Part shown: piece after piece, positions 32,198-40,411 of the stretch
How the letters are laid out: each line of letters opens with the position of its first letter
Numbering within the stretch: the stretch's first letter is position 1
NCBI RefSeq assembly: GCF_002798405.1
Contig: NZ_PGGV01000012.1
Location: 62,001 to 126,000, forward strand
Direction: 5' to 3'
DNA length: 64,000 bases
Origin: Glycomyces xiaoerkulensis
GTDB lineage: Bacteria; Actinomycetota; Actinomycetes; Mycobacteriales; Micromonosporaceae
Translations under genes and position numbers: made by a program
Notes under the pieces: generated by a model
The model's input: only the letters and a program-made list of their open reading frames with translations
Told to the model about the DNA's origin: nothing
Database searches by the model: none

Positions 32198-32650
32198 TCA
32201 GTCCCGCTTCCCGGCCCGGCGCATCGGCACATGCAAGATGCCGTCCTCGAGGAACTCCTCGCCGTCCTCGACGAACCCGAAGCGCCGGTAGAACCCGGCC
32301 GCGTACGTCTGCGAATCGAGCACGATCTCGACCTCCGGGCCCGCCTCCTGCAGCGCGGCGGTCAGGAGCTTGCCGCTCAGGCCCTGCCCCCGCTCGGACG
32401 GCGTGCAGCAGACCCGCCCGATCCGCCGCCCCTCCGGGTCGCGCAGCAGCCGCAGGCACGCCACCGGCGCGGCGCCGTCGCCGGCCCAGAAATGCACCGT
32501 CGCCGGGTCGGTGTCGTTGTCGTCCAGGTCCGGATAGGCGCAGTGCTGCTCGACCACGAACACGTCCTGCCGCAATCGGACTATGCCGAACACCGTGGCG
32601 CCGTCGAGTTCGGCGAAGCGGCCCTGTCGAATCTCGCGCATGCCCGCCAT
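32198..32650 (-). CDS. GNAT N-acetyltransferase, ElaA type
   Basis: The 150-residue protein has the GNAT fold. The N-terminal RLRQDVFVVEQHCAYPDLDDND pattern is typical of ElaA-like proteins, followed by the acetyl-CoA loop RVCCTPSERGQGLSGKLL (about 79-96) with the R/Q-x-x-G-x-G/A signature. Substrate is not known. An internal ATG three codons in (MREIRQ) is an alternative start. It is followed by a terminator and lies 41 bases downstream of proC, on the same strand. Confidence 0.88.
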   Translation of the reverse strand: MAGMREIRQGRFAELDGATVFGIVRLRQDVFVVEQHCAYPDLDDNDTDPATVHFWAGDGAAPVACLRLLRDPEGRRIGRVCCTPSERGQGLSGKLLTAALQEAGPEVEIVLDSQTYAAGFYRRFGFVEDGEEFLEDGILHVPMRRAGKRD

Positions 32651-32691
32651 TACAACAGGAAAGCGTTTATTCCGGCCAGCGAGCGTCTAGC

Positions 32692-33498
32692 TCAAGCCCA
32701 CTCGTCGGCGATCTGTCGCGCCCGGTCCCGAGCCGCCTCGACCGCGTCGTTGACCGCCGAACGCACCCGGTGGTCGTCCAGCCGCCGCACCGCGCTGATC
32801 GTGGTCCCCGCCGGCGACTCCACCGCCTCGCGCAGCTCGGCCGGGGTCGCGTCGGCCTCGACGATCATCCGCGCCGCCCCCAGCGCCGTCTGCGCCACCA
32901 GCTCGCACGCCACCGCCCGCGGCAGACCCATGAGGACGCTCGCCTCGGTCATCGCCTCGGTGAGGTAGTAGAAATAGGCCGGCCCCGACCCCGAGATGGC
33001 CGTGACCGCGTCCTGGTGCTTCTCCTCCACGACCAGCGTGCGGCCCAGCGGCTTGAACAGTTGCTCGACCGCCGCCAGGCACTCGGCGTCCGCGTGCGAG
33101 CCCGGCGAGATCACCGTCATCGCCTCATCCACCAGCGCCGGCGTGTTCGGCATCGCCCGCACCACCGGCGTCGCGTCCGGCAGCCGCTTCTCGAAGAACG
33201 ACGTCGGCAGACCGGCGCAGATGCTCACCACCGGCACCCCCTCCGGGAAGACCCCGTGCAGCTCGTCGAGCAGCGCCGCCGCGTCCTGCGGTTTGACCGC
33301 CACCACGACCACGTCCGCACCGGCCACCGCCTCGGCGTTCGGGGCGACCTCCACGCCGTGCTCCCGGCGCAGCGCCCCGGCCCGCTCGGCACTGCGCGCG
33401 GTGGCCACCACCGACCCGGCCTCCCAGCCGGCTCGCAGCAGCCCCGACAGGATCGCCTGCCCGATCTTCCCCGCTCCCAGTACCGCGACCTTCCTCAT
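32692..33498 (-). CDS. proC: Pyrroline-5-carboxylate reductase
   Basis: ATG at 33498 has GAAGGGGGCGGC upstream. The 268-residue enzyme makes proline from pyrroline-5-carboxylate using NAD(P)H. It has the Rossmann start VAVLGAGKIGQAILSGLL (about 4-21), VVVVAVKPQD (about 64-73), AMPNTPALV, and the family signature around ISGSGPAYFYYLTEAM with DATPAELREAVESPAGTT. It is of standard length. Upstream on the same strand is an intergenic stretch of 217 bases shared with the divergent gene at 33716. Confidence 0.94.
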   Translation of the reverse strand: MRKVAVLGAGKIGQAILSGLLRAGWEAGSVVATARSAERAGALRREHGVEVAPNAEAVAGADVVVVAVKPQDAAALLDELHGVFPEGVPVVSICAGLPTSFFEKRLPDATPVVRAMPNTPALVDEAMTVISPGSHADAECLAAVEQLFKPLGRTLVVEEKHQDAVTAISGSGPAYFYYLTEAMTEASVLMGLPRAVACELVAQTALGAARMIVEADATPAELREAVESPAGTTISAVRRLDDHRVRSAVNDAVEAARDRARQIADEWA

Positions 33499-33715
33499 GC
33501 CGCCCCCTTCGTCGTCGGATGCCCTACCGATTGTGCCAGCAGCACCCACGGCCGCCTCCTCCCAGCGGCCTCCGCCGCCGTCGCCGGTCGATGCGGGGCC
33601 GCACCGGTGTAGACTCCGTTGACGATGGTCACCTCTGCACCACGGTGCCCCACGACATCGATGCCGCCCGTTCCGGCGGCAGCACCTCCTGACACGCGCT
33701 GAAGGCACATCTGCG

Positions 33716-34333
33716 GTGAACGACTCTGCGCCCGCGTCCGGGCAGCTCTGGCCCCGTGGCTGGACCAAACTCCACGTCTATCTGACCGACCTCGAGGAGG
33801 TCAAGGCCGTCGCCGACTCCTACCGGCCGGTCATCGACGAAGCCGCCGGCGACGTCCCGGTACCGCACGAGTGGCTCCACGCCACCGTCGCCTCGGTCGA
33901 ATGCGACGCCGCCGCCATCCCCGCCGCCACCCGCGCCGCCCTCGTCGAACGGCTCCGCGAACGCGTCGGCGCGCTGCCGCCGTTCGACCTCACCGTCGGA
34001 CCCGCCCTCGCCTCCATGAGCGCGATCATGCTCGACACCTACCCCGACGGCGAATTCCGGCGCCTGGTCGACACCTGCGTCGAAGCCGTCAACGAGATCG
34101 TCGGCGGCGACGTCGGCCGGCCCTGCGGCGGACCCGGCCACGTCTCCCTCTCCTACCGTCCAGAGGCGACCGACGGAGACGGTCTCCGCGGCAGCATCCA
34201 GAACCACCTTCGGGACGTCCGCCCGGGCCGGGTCGACCTCACCGTGACCGGAGTGGACCTCGTACGGGTGATGCAGTCCGAGAACGCCGCCGCCTACACC
34301 TGGGAGCACATCGCCCGAATCCCGTTGCGTTAG
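33716..34333 (+). CDS. 2H phosphoesterase / 2'-5' RNA ligase family protein
   Basis: The 205-residue protein has the two HxT/S motifs of the 2H superfamily: LHATVAS (about 59-65) and HVSLSY (about 142-147). Such enzymes open or close cyclic phosphates or 2'-5' linkages in RNA, tRNA-splicing products or nucleotides. Substrate in actinobacteria is unknown. The start is GTG 33716. A hairpin with 8-bp arms (34365-34384) lies 31 bases after the stop. Confidence 0.82.
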   Translation: MNDSAPASGQLWPRGWTKLHVYLTDLEEVKAVADSYRPVIDEAAGDVPVPHEWLHATVASVECDAAAIPAATRAALVERLRERVGALPPFDLTVGPALASMSAIMLDTYPDGEFRRLVDTCVEAVNEIVGGDVGRPCGGPGHVSLSYRPEATDGDGLRGSIQNHLRDVRPGRVDLTVTGVDLVRVMQSENAAAYTWEHIARIPLR

Positions 34334-34364
34334 CGGCACGTTCGCAGACGAGTCCGGGTTAACA

Positions 34365-34384
34365 CCGAATGAAACCTCATTCGG
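34365..34384 (+). other. Small hairpin after the 2H phosphoesterase gene
   Basis: CCGAATGA and TCATTCGG pair around AACC. No T run follows, so it is not a typical intrinsic terminator. It could slow RNA decay. The rest of the 239-base gap shows no clear motif. Confidence 0.35.
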
Positions 34385-34572
34385 CTGGCGCCGGAGACGC
34401 TTTTCTGACACTCTTACGTCACCGCCCTGTGGCCTACTGTTGGGACGTGCGTCAGCGTCCGGCCACACGGCGTTCAAGCGGGGGACCGATGGCGAACCGC
34501 GCCCCGCAGCACTGATTCGATTCTCCGGCCCCGCGCCGGAGCGGCGACATGCCAAACGTCTGGAGGTGTCGA

Positions 34573-36264
34573 ATGTTCGCAGACGACGAGCGTCGGATCG
34601 CGACCCGCGAGACCGAGCTCGGGCCGCCGCTCCGAGAAGCGGCCGACCGCAGCGTCCCCCGCCCCTTCGACCCTCCCCCCGCCGTCGGCGAGATCCCCGA
34701 GCCCTACCGCTACTTCTCCGACCTGGTCTCCAGCCACATCCTCCACGCCCTCGAGGTCCGCCCGGCCTACGCCCTGCCCGAGCCGACCCCGCTCGAGGTG
34801 TGGCGTCGCAACCTCGAGATCGTCACGGCCCTGTTGAGCGCCATCGGCGTCGACTGCTTCGCCGTGCCGGGCTTCGGCCTCACCCGGCCCGTGGTCGGCG
34901 TGGCCGACGCCGACCGCCGGCGGGTGATCGCCGCGCTGGCGGTGCTCTGCGACTCCACCGGCGGGCGCCTGACCGCTGCCGAACCGCCCCGCCTCGAGTC
35001 GGCGCCGGTCGGTACACCGGTGCGACCGCGCACCGACCTGGGCGACGTCACGGTCGTCCGTGCCGACTGGCTGTGGACCGAGCCGACCCGCAATCTCGTC
35101 TTCGGCGCCGAATACGGCTGCGAGGTCGAGTTCTGGACCGAGGACGGCGGGGGCCGCCTGGTCGCGCCGCGCCGCAACCGGATCAGCCAGGTCGTCCGCC
35201 GTGACTCGGCACCGGTCGCCGCGCCGGGCCGCCTGTTCACCCCGCTCGCCGCCGGCTCTCGGGCCGGCCTGCCGACCGTGGCCACCCGCCCCGAGTTCGG
35301 CGCCACCGGCCCGGAGGAGGTGGGCTTCCCGATCGATGTGGTCTACACCTGGGTCGACGGCGACGACCGAGCCTGGCTGCGCCGCCGCGCCGAGGCCGCG
35401 GAATCGCCCTACCACGCCGAGTCGGCCAACGAGTCCCGCTTCATCGACCGCGAGGAGCTGCGCTACTCGCTGCGTTCGCTGTACCTGAACGCCCCCTGGG
35501 TGCGCCACGTGTACCTGGTGACCGACGCCCAGTGCCCGCACTGGCTCGATTCGGACGCCCCGGGCGTCACGGTGGTCGACCACCGCGAGCTGTTCGACGA
35601 CCCCGAGTGCCTGCCGACGTTCAATTCGCACGCGATCGAGACCCAGCTCCACCGCATCGACGGGCTCAGCGAGCATTTCCTGTACTTCAACGACGACATG
35701 TTCCTGGGGCGGCCGGTCGCGCCGCGTCTGTTCTTCGAACCCGGCGGGCTCGCCCGCTTCTTCCCCTCGGACACCTTCATCGACCTCGACCCGGTCAGCG
35801 CCGCCGACACGCCGCCGAACGCCGCGTTCAAGAACGACCGGTCGCTGCTGGAGCACGCCTTCGGCCGCACCATCACCCGGATGGTGCAGCACGTGCCGTA
35901 TCCGCTGCAGCGCAGCGTCCTCGCCGAAGTGGAGAAGGAGTTCGGCGACCTCCACGCCCGGACCGCCGGCAGCGTCTTCCGCGACATCTCCGACATCTCG
36001 GTGGTGACGCTCCAGCACTACTACGCGTTCCTGACCGGACGCGCCGTCTGGGGCACGAGCCGGCACGCCTACCTGGAGCTCGGCCGCCCGGACCTGGCCG
36101 AGCGGCTGGCGGAACTGCTGGAGGGACGCGACCGGGAGACCTTCTGCATCAACGACGCGGGCCTGACCGCGGACCTGGCCCGGGAGCGCTCGACGATGCT
36201 GCGGTCGTTCCTGGAGTCGTACTTCCCGGTCCCGTCGCCGTTCGAACGCCGCGCGGCCCCGTGA
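34573..36264 (+). CDS. Stealth family phosphotransferase
   Basis: ATG 34573 is chosen over ATG 34549 because GGAGG lies six bases before it. The 563-residue protein has the four conserved stealth regions: CR1 IDVVYTWVDGDD at about 254, CR2 SRFIDREELRYSLRSLYLNAPWVRHVYLV in the next 60 residues, CR3 with FNSHAIETQLHRIDGLSEHFLYFNDDMFLG, and CR4 toward the C-terminus. The family moves sugar-1-phosphate to make phosphodiester-linked capsular or cell-wall glycans. The N-terminal 240 residues are an extra domain typical of actinobacterial members. The gene stands alone, without neighbouring glycan genes. Confidence 0.9.
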   Translation: MFADDERRIATRETELGPPLREAADRSVPRPFDPPPAVGEIPEPYRYFSDLVSSHILHALEVRPAYALPEPTPLEVWRRNLEIVTALLSAIGVDCFAVPGFGLTRPVVGVADADRRRVIAALAVLCDSTGGRLTAAEPPRLESAPVGTPVRPRTDLGDVTVVRADWLWTEPTRNLVFGAEYGCEVEFWTEDGGGRLVAPRRNRISQVVRRDSAPVAAPGRLFTPLAAGSRAGLPTVATRPEFGATGPEEVGFPIDVVYTWVDGDDRAWLRRRAEAAESPYHAESANESRFIDREELRYSLRSLYLNAPWVRHVYLVTDAQCPHWLDSDAPGVTVVDHRELFDDPECLPTFNSHAIETQLHRIDGLSEHFLYFNDDMFLGRPVAPRLFFEPGGLARFFPSDTFIDLDPVSAADTPPNAAFKNDRSLLEHAFGRTITRMVQHVPYPLQRSVLAEVEKEFGDLHARTAGSVFRDISDISVVTLQHYYAFLTGRAVWGTSRHAYLELGRPDLAERLAELLEGRDRETFCINDAGLTADLARERSTMLRSFLESYFPVPSPFERRAAP

Positions 36265-36337
36265 GCCGAGGTGTGGCGCGGCGGCCGAGCGGGCATCCCA
36301 CCCGCACGGGCTCCGCCGAGCACAGGGGGGAAGCAAG

Positions 36338-36826
36338 ATGCGCATCGACGACTTGAACGGCCAGCTTGTCACGGAGGTCTCCTGGAAGCCCCCGGTGACA
36401 CTGCGCACCGGCGGTGGCTGGGTCCTCACCGTCGATTCGGAGATGACGGTGACCCGCGCCGGCGGCGACCGCGTCACGTACCCCGGCGACGACAAGGTCT
36501 CGCCCGAGACCGCCTACCGGGAGCTGTCGGGCCTCATCATCGACCGGGTCGAGGTCGGCGACGCCGGCGACCTCCGGTTCCGGTTCGAGGACGGCTCGAC
36601 GCTGGAGGCGCCGCCGGATCCGAACGAACGGGCCTGGCGGCTCGCCGGACCCGAGGGTCAGCGGTTCGCGTGCGCCGCGGGCGGCGAGGTCTCGGTCGAG
36701 CCGGCAACCAGGTCCGCCTTAGCCGCTACTTCAGGCCGCGGCGCTCCAGGAGCGGTTCGATGTCGGCGTCGCGTCCGCGGAAACGCCGGTAGGACTCCAT
36801 CGGGTCGATCGAGCCGCCCTTGCTGA
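36338..36826 (+). CDS. Small protein of unknown function (DUF6188-like)
   Basis: The start ATG follows GGGGGGAAGCAAG. The first 120 residues form a beta-rich domain (LRTGGGWVLTVDSEMTVTRAG, then GDLRFRFEDGSTLEAPPDP) that resembles short DUF6188-type proteins. The frame has no stop before 36826, so it overlaps the 3' end of the minus-strand M3 peptidase gene by 101 bases. The last 35 residues are arginine- and serine-rich and look like antisense of the peptidase. Real protein length is therefore uncertain and a stop may have been lost. Confidence 0.55.
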   Translation: MRIDDLNGQLVTEVSWKPPVTLRTGGGWVLTVDSEMTVTRAGGDRVTYPGDDKVSPETAYRELSGLIIDRVEVGDAGDLRFRFEDGSTLEAPPDPNERAWRLAGPEGQRFACAAGGEVSVEPATRSALAATSGRGAPGAVRCRRRVRGNAGRTPSGRSSRPC

Positions 36827-38771
36827 GCAGGTGCTCGCGGAAGCGGTCGCCGGCGGCCCGGTTCAGTCCGCCGTGCTCGGTGAACCACTCGACGGTGTCG
36901 GCGTCCAGGATCTCCGACCAGATGTAGGAGTAGTACCCGGCCGAGTATCCGCCGGCGAAGATGTGCGCGAAATAGCCCGAGCGGTAGCGCGGCGCGATCT
37001 CGGCCATGGCGACACCCGCCTCCTCGAGCGCCCGCCGTTCGAACGCCTCGACCGCCGCGGCCGGGTCGTCCCCGCCCTCGGGCACCTCCTCCGGCGCCAG
37101 CCGGTGCCAGGCCTGGTCCAGCAGGGCCGCCGCGAGGTACTCGGTGGAGGCGAAGCCCTCGCCGAACTTCTCGGCCGCCTCCCACCGCTCCAGCAGCTCG
37201 GTCGGCGCCGGCTCCCCGGTGGCGTGGTGGCGAGCGTAGGCGGCCACCACCTCGGGCCACTGGATCCACATCTCGTTGACCTGCGAGGGATACTCGACGA
37301 AGTCCCGCGGCGTCGAGGTCATCGACGTCTTGGGGTAGCGGCAGGCCGACAGCAGCCCGTGCAGGGCGTGCCCGAACTCGTGGAACATCGTCACCACGTT
37401 GGCGGGAGTGATCAGCGCCGCCTGCCCTTCGGCGGGCGGCACGATGTTGAGGTTGTTGACCACCACCGGCGGCTCTCCGGTCAGCTCCGACTGGACGACC
37501 AGCGGGACCATCCAGGCCCCGCCCCGCTTGGAGTCGCGGGTGAAGAAGTCGCCGAGGAAGAGTCCGAGTGCCGCGCCGTCGGCGTCGAAGACCTCGAACA
37601 CGCGCACCTCGGGGTGGTAGCCGGCCAGGTCCCCGCGTTCGCGGAAGGTCAGCCCGAACTCCTTCTCGGCGGCGTGGAACACGCCGTCGAACAGGACCCG
37701 GTCGAGCTCCAGGTACGGCTTGAGCTCGTCGGCGTCGAAGCCGAACTCGGCCCGGCGGACCTTCGCGGCGTAGTGGGACCAGTCCCAGGCGGCGAGCTCG
37801 AAACCGCCGCCGTCGGCGTCGACGGCGAGCTGGAGCCTTTCGGCCTCGGCGCGGGCGTTGCGGACCGCGGCGGCGGCCAGCCTCGAGAGGCGCTCGGAGA
37901 TGACGTCGGCGTTGCCGGCGGTCTGGTCGGCGGCGATGTAGTCGGCGTGGTGCTCGAAGCCGAGCAGCCGCGCCTTCTCGGCGCGCAGCCGCACCATCGC
38001 CAGCAGCGTGCCGGCGTTGTCGGCCCCGCGGGAGGTCGTGGCCCGCCACAGCCGCTCGCGTACGTCGCGGTTGCGCAGCTTCTCCAGCATCGGGTGGCAA
38101 CTGAAGTTGCTCTGGGCGATCAGGAAACCCTCGAGCCCCCGCTCGGATGCGGCCTCGGCCGCGGCGGCGATCCGGTCGTCGCTGAGCCCGTCGAGCTCGT
38201 CGCGTTCGGCGACCAGGAGCGCCGAGTCGTTCAAGTCGGTCAGGAGCTGCCGGTTGAACTTCGCCGAGTGGTCGGCCAGCTCGGCGTTGATCCGCGCCAG
38301 CCGGGCCTTTCCCGCCTCGTCTAGCGCGGCCCCGCCGCGGACGAACTCGCTGCGGTAGCGCTCGAGCAGGCGCCGGTCCTGCTCGTCGAGGCCGAGCCGG
38401 TCGCGCCGCCGCCACAGGGACTCGATGCGTTCGAACAGGGCGGCGTCGAGCAGGATCCGGTCGTGGTGCTCGGCCAGCTTGGGGCCGTACTCGGCCTCGA
38501 TGGCCTGGAGTTCGTCGTCGGTGTCGGCGGCGTTCTGGTTGTAGAAGACCATGGTGACCCGCGAGAGGACCCCGCTGGAGGCCCGCTCCAGGGCCACGAC
38601 GGTGTTCTCGAACGTCGGTTCCTCGCCGCTGGAGGCGATGGCCTCGACGGCGGCGAGCTCCTCGGCCATCCCGGCATCGAACGCGGGCCGGTAGTGCTCG
38701 GCGGCGATGTCCTGGAAGCGGGGAAGCCGGTGGGGGAGGTCGGATGCGCTCAGCAGCGGGTTCTCGGTCAC
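36726..38771 (-). CDS. M3 family metallopeptidase (oligopeptidase A/Dcp type)
   Basis: GTG at 38771 is chosen (AGAGGG six bases upstream; a longer frame exists). The 681-residue protein has the zinc motif HEFGH at about 464-468, followed by the family C-terminal EGFASTEYLAAALLDQAWH. The long N-terminal helical part and size fit oligopeptidase A or peptidyl-dipeptidase Dcp. It should cleave short peptides in the cytoplasm, including signal-peptide fragments. There is no signal peptide. The 3' end overlaps the convergent gene at 36338. Confidence 0.92.
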   Translation of the reverse strand: MTENPLLSASDLPHRLPRFQDIAAEHYRPAFDAGMAEELAAVEAIASSGEEPTFENTVVALERASSGVLSRVTMVFYNQNAADTDDELQAIEAEYGPKLAEHHDRILLDAALFERIESLWRRRDRLGLDEQDRRLLERYRSEFVRGGAALDEAGKARLARINAELADHSAKFNRQLLTDLNDSALLVAERDELDGLSDDRIAAAAEAASERGLEGFLIAQSNFSCHPMLEKLRNRDVRERLWRATTSRGADNAGTLLAMVRLRAEKARLLGFEHHADYIAADQTAGNADVISERLSRLAAAAVRNARAEAERLQLAVDADGGGFELAAWDWSHYAAKVRRAEFGFDADELKPYLELDRVLFDGVFHAAEKEFGLTFRERGDLAGYHPEVRVFEVFDADGAALGLFLGDFFTRDSKRGGAWMVPLVVQSELTGEPPVVVNNLNIVPPAEGQAALITPANVVTMFHEFGHALHGLLSACRYPKTSMTSTPRDFVEYPSQVNEMWIQWPEVVAAYARHHATGEPAPTELLERWEAAEKFGEGFASTEYLAAALLDQAWHRLAPEEVPEGGDDPAAAVEAFERRALEEAGVAMAEIAPRYRSGYFAHIFAGGYSAGYYSYIWSEILDADTVEWFTEHGGLNRAAGDRFREHLLSKGGSIDPMESYRRFRGRDADIEPLLERRGLK

Positions 38772-38919
38772 TGGGGTCCCTCTCGTCGTGGCCGGCGGCG
38801 AACCGCGCACCGGTTCGGGTGGCGGTCGCCGAATCCTATTCCCGGCTCCGAGAGCCCCGCAAACCGCTCGCGGACCGCAACCTCACCGAATGCGGCCGCG
38901 CCGCATTACCATCGAGTCC

Positions 38920-39999
38920 ATGTCTGATGCGAGCCCGCTGTTCGTGGCCAGCGACGTCCATGGCCATCGCGACGCGCTCGCCGAGGCGCTGCGCGGACGC
39001 GGACTGGTCGACGGCGAGGACGCGTGGTGCGGCGGCGGCGCTCGCCTCTGGGTCCTGGGCGACCTGTTCGACCGCGGTCCCCAGGGGGTCCCGGCGCTGC
39101 GGCTGGTGCGCCGCCTGGCCGACCAGGCGGCCGCCGAGGGCGGGCTGGTCGACACCCTCATCGGCAACCACGAGGTGCTGATGCTCGGGTCCAGGCGGTT
39201 CGGCGGGGAGCCGTTCACCGACGCCGACGGCCATGAGCGGCAGTTCCTGCACTGGTGGGTCCTCAACGGCGGATTCGAGGACGACATGGGGGAACTGACC
39301 GACGAGGAGGCGGACTGGCTCCGGAGCCGCCGCATCGTCCACCTGGCCGGCAAGTCGCTGCTGGTCCACTCCGACACCGAGGGCTACCTCGACTACGGGG
39401 ACACCGAGGAGTCGGTCAACTCCGCGGCGCGGGAGGTGCTGGCCTCCGGCGAGCCCGAGCGGTGGTGGCGCCTGTTCCGCGACCTGACCCGCCGCCACGA
39501 GTTCATGGGCGAGGCCGGCCCGGCGAGGGTGCGCGGAATGCTGCGCGCCTACGGCGGCGAGGAGCTGGTCCACGGCCACTCGACCATCCCCGACACCACC
39601 GGCCTGGAACCGGGCCGGGTGACCGAGGCCCGCCGCTACTGCGACGGTCTCGTGCTCAACGTCGACGGCGGCGTCTACCAGGGCGGCAAGTGCCTGGTGG
39701 CGCGGCTCGACTTAAGCGCCGTCCCGCTGGTGCGGCAGCGGGTGTCCCGGCCCGGCCGGCGGGGGAGCGGCATGCCGGTCCGGCCGCGCCTCCAGCCACA
39801 GGCTCAGCGCGGCGGCCGCGCCGACGCCGACCACCACCCACCCGGCGAGCGGCGAGAACGCGATCAGGACGCCGGTCCCGGTCCCGGCGGCGGTCACGGC
39901 GACCGCGCTCACGGCGGCCGCGAGGAACGGGTGCCGCATCCGACGGCGTCCGTGAACTCGATTGTGTCTCATATCCGACACAACGATCCGCCGCCCTGA
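38920..39999 (+). CDS. Metallophosphoesterase, bis(5'-nucleosyl)-tetraphosphatase-like
   Basis: The 359-residue frame begins with ATG 38920. The first 270 residues are a calcineurin-like phosphatase: D-V-H-G-H (about 9-13), GDLFDRGP (about 47-54), GNHE (about 77-80), a late GHS triad (VHGHST). This set binds two metal ions. Substrate is unknown; small serine/threonine phosphatases and ApaH-like enzymes share the fold. From about residue 270 the frame runs into an arginine- and histidine-rich tail antisense to the small gene at 39712-39939, so the functional protein may be just the first 270 residues. Confidence 0.85.
   Translation: MSDASPLFVASDVHGHRDALAEALRGRGLVDGEDAWCGGGARLWVLGDLFDRGPQGVPALRLVRRLADQAAAEGGLVDTLIGNHEVLMLGSRRFGGEPFTDADGHERQFLHWWVLNGGFEDDMGELTDEEADWLRSRRIVHLAGKSLLVHSDTEGYLDYGDTEESVNSAAREVLASGEPERWWRLFRDLTRRHEFMGEAGPARVRGMLRAYGGEELVHGHSTIPDTTGLEPGRVTEARRYCDGLVLNVDGGVYQGGKCLVARLDLSAVPLVRQRVSRPGRRGSGMPVRPRLQPQAQRGGRADADHHPPGERRERDQDAGPGPGGGHGDRAHGGREERVPHPTASVNSIVSHIRHNDPPP
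39712..39939 (-). CDS. Small membrane protein with two hydrophobic segments
   Basis: The 75-residue frame begins MRHPFLAAAVSAVAV; a start 11 codons upstream is possible. It has two hydrophobic stretches (about 5-25 and 30-50) separated by a glycine-rich turn, then a proline/histidine tail. Its stop codon falls where the catalytic domain of the opposite-strand phosphatase ends, the usual geometry of convergent genes. No family is recognised. No ribosome site is obvious, so support is moderate. Confidence 0.45.
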   Translation of the reverse strand: MRHPFLAAAVSAVAVTAAGTGTGVLIAFSPLAGWVVVGVGAAAALSLWLEARPDRHAAPPPAGPGHPLPHQRDGA

Positions 40000-40411
40000 A
40001 GAGACACGCTGCATGTGCATATTTCCCGCCTTCGGGTGGTCGAAACACGGCAAACGGGTCAATATGCGACAGCATTTCGGGATCAAGGGGCGATACTGTG
40101 AGGATCCCGTCGGCGGAGAGTGAGAACGGCAGTCCGCGGCCGTTGTGCGACGGGCCGAAAACCTGTAGATACATATCTGTCGGGGGCTCCGCGGGCGAAC
40201 GCCTCGCCGAACGCGCCGAGGCCGACCGGAAGCAATCGTGTGGGTGAGATAGACGGCTTCTGGCCGCTTCCGGAATCCGCGGTTCCCCAAGGAAGGCGGC
40301 GGCCGCGACCGTCTGGCCGCGGGAGCGGCCGCCGCCGACGGCAAGAGCATCGCTTCGGAACGCGAAGTGCCAAAAGAAGAAGTGTAACTCCTATAAGGAC
40401 GGTGGGGTCTG
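40000..40411 (+). other. Long leader and promoter region of the HTH-TPR regulator
   Basis: No gene is visible in these 412 bases. They contain a promoter (40143-40171), a palindrome AGATACATATCT (40167-40178) overlapping the -10 box, and a stable hairpin at 40295-40336 (10-bp arms GGCGGCGGCC and GGCCGCCGCC with a 22-base loop). The transcript would have about 230 untranslated bases before the ATG at 40412, with GGTGGGG as ribosome site. Confidence 0.55.
40143..40178 (+). promoter_or_regulatory. Promoter and overlapping palindrome of the HTH-TPR gene
   Basis: TTGTGC (40143-40148) and TAGATA (40166-40171) are 17 bases apart. AGATACATATCT (40167-40178) covers the -10 box and may be an operator, possibly for the regulator itself. 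Confidence 0.5.
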
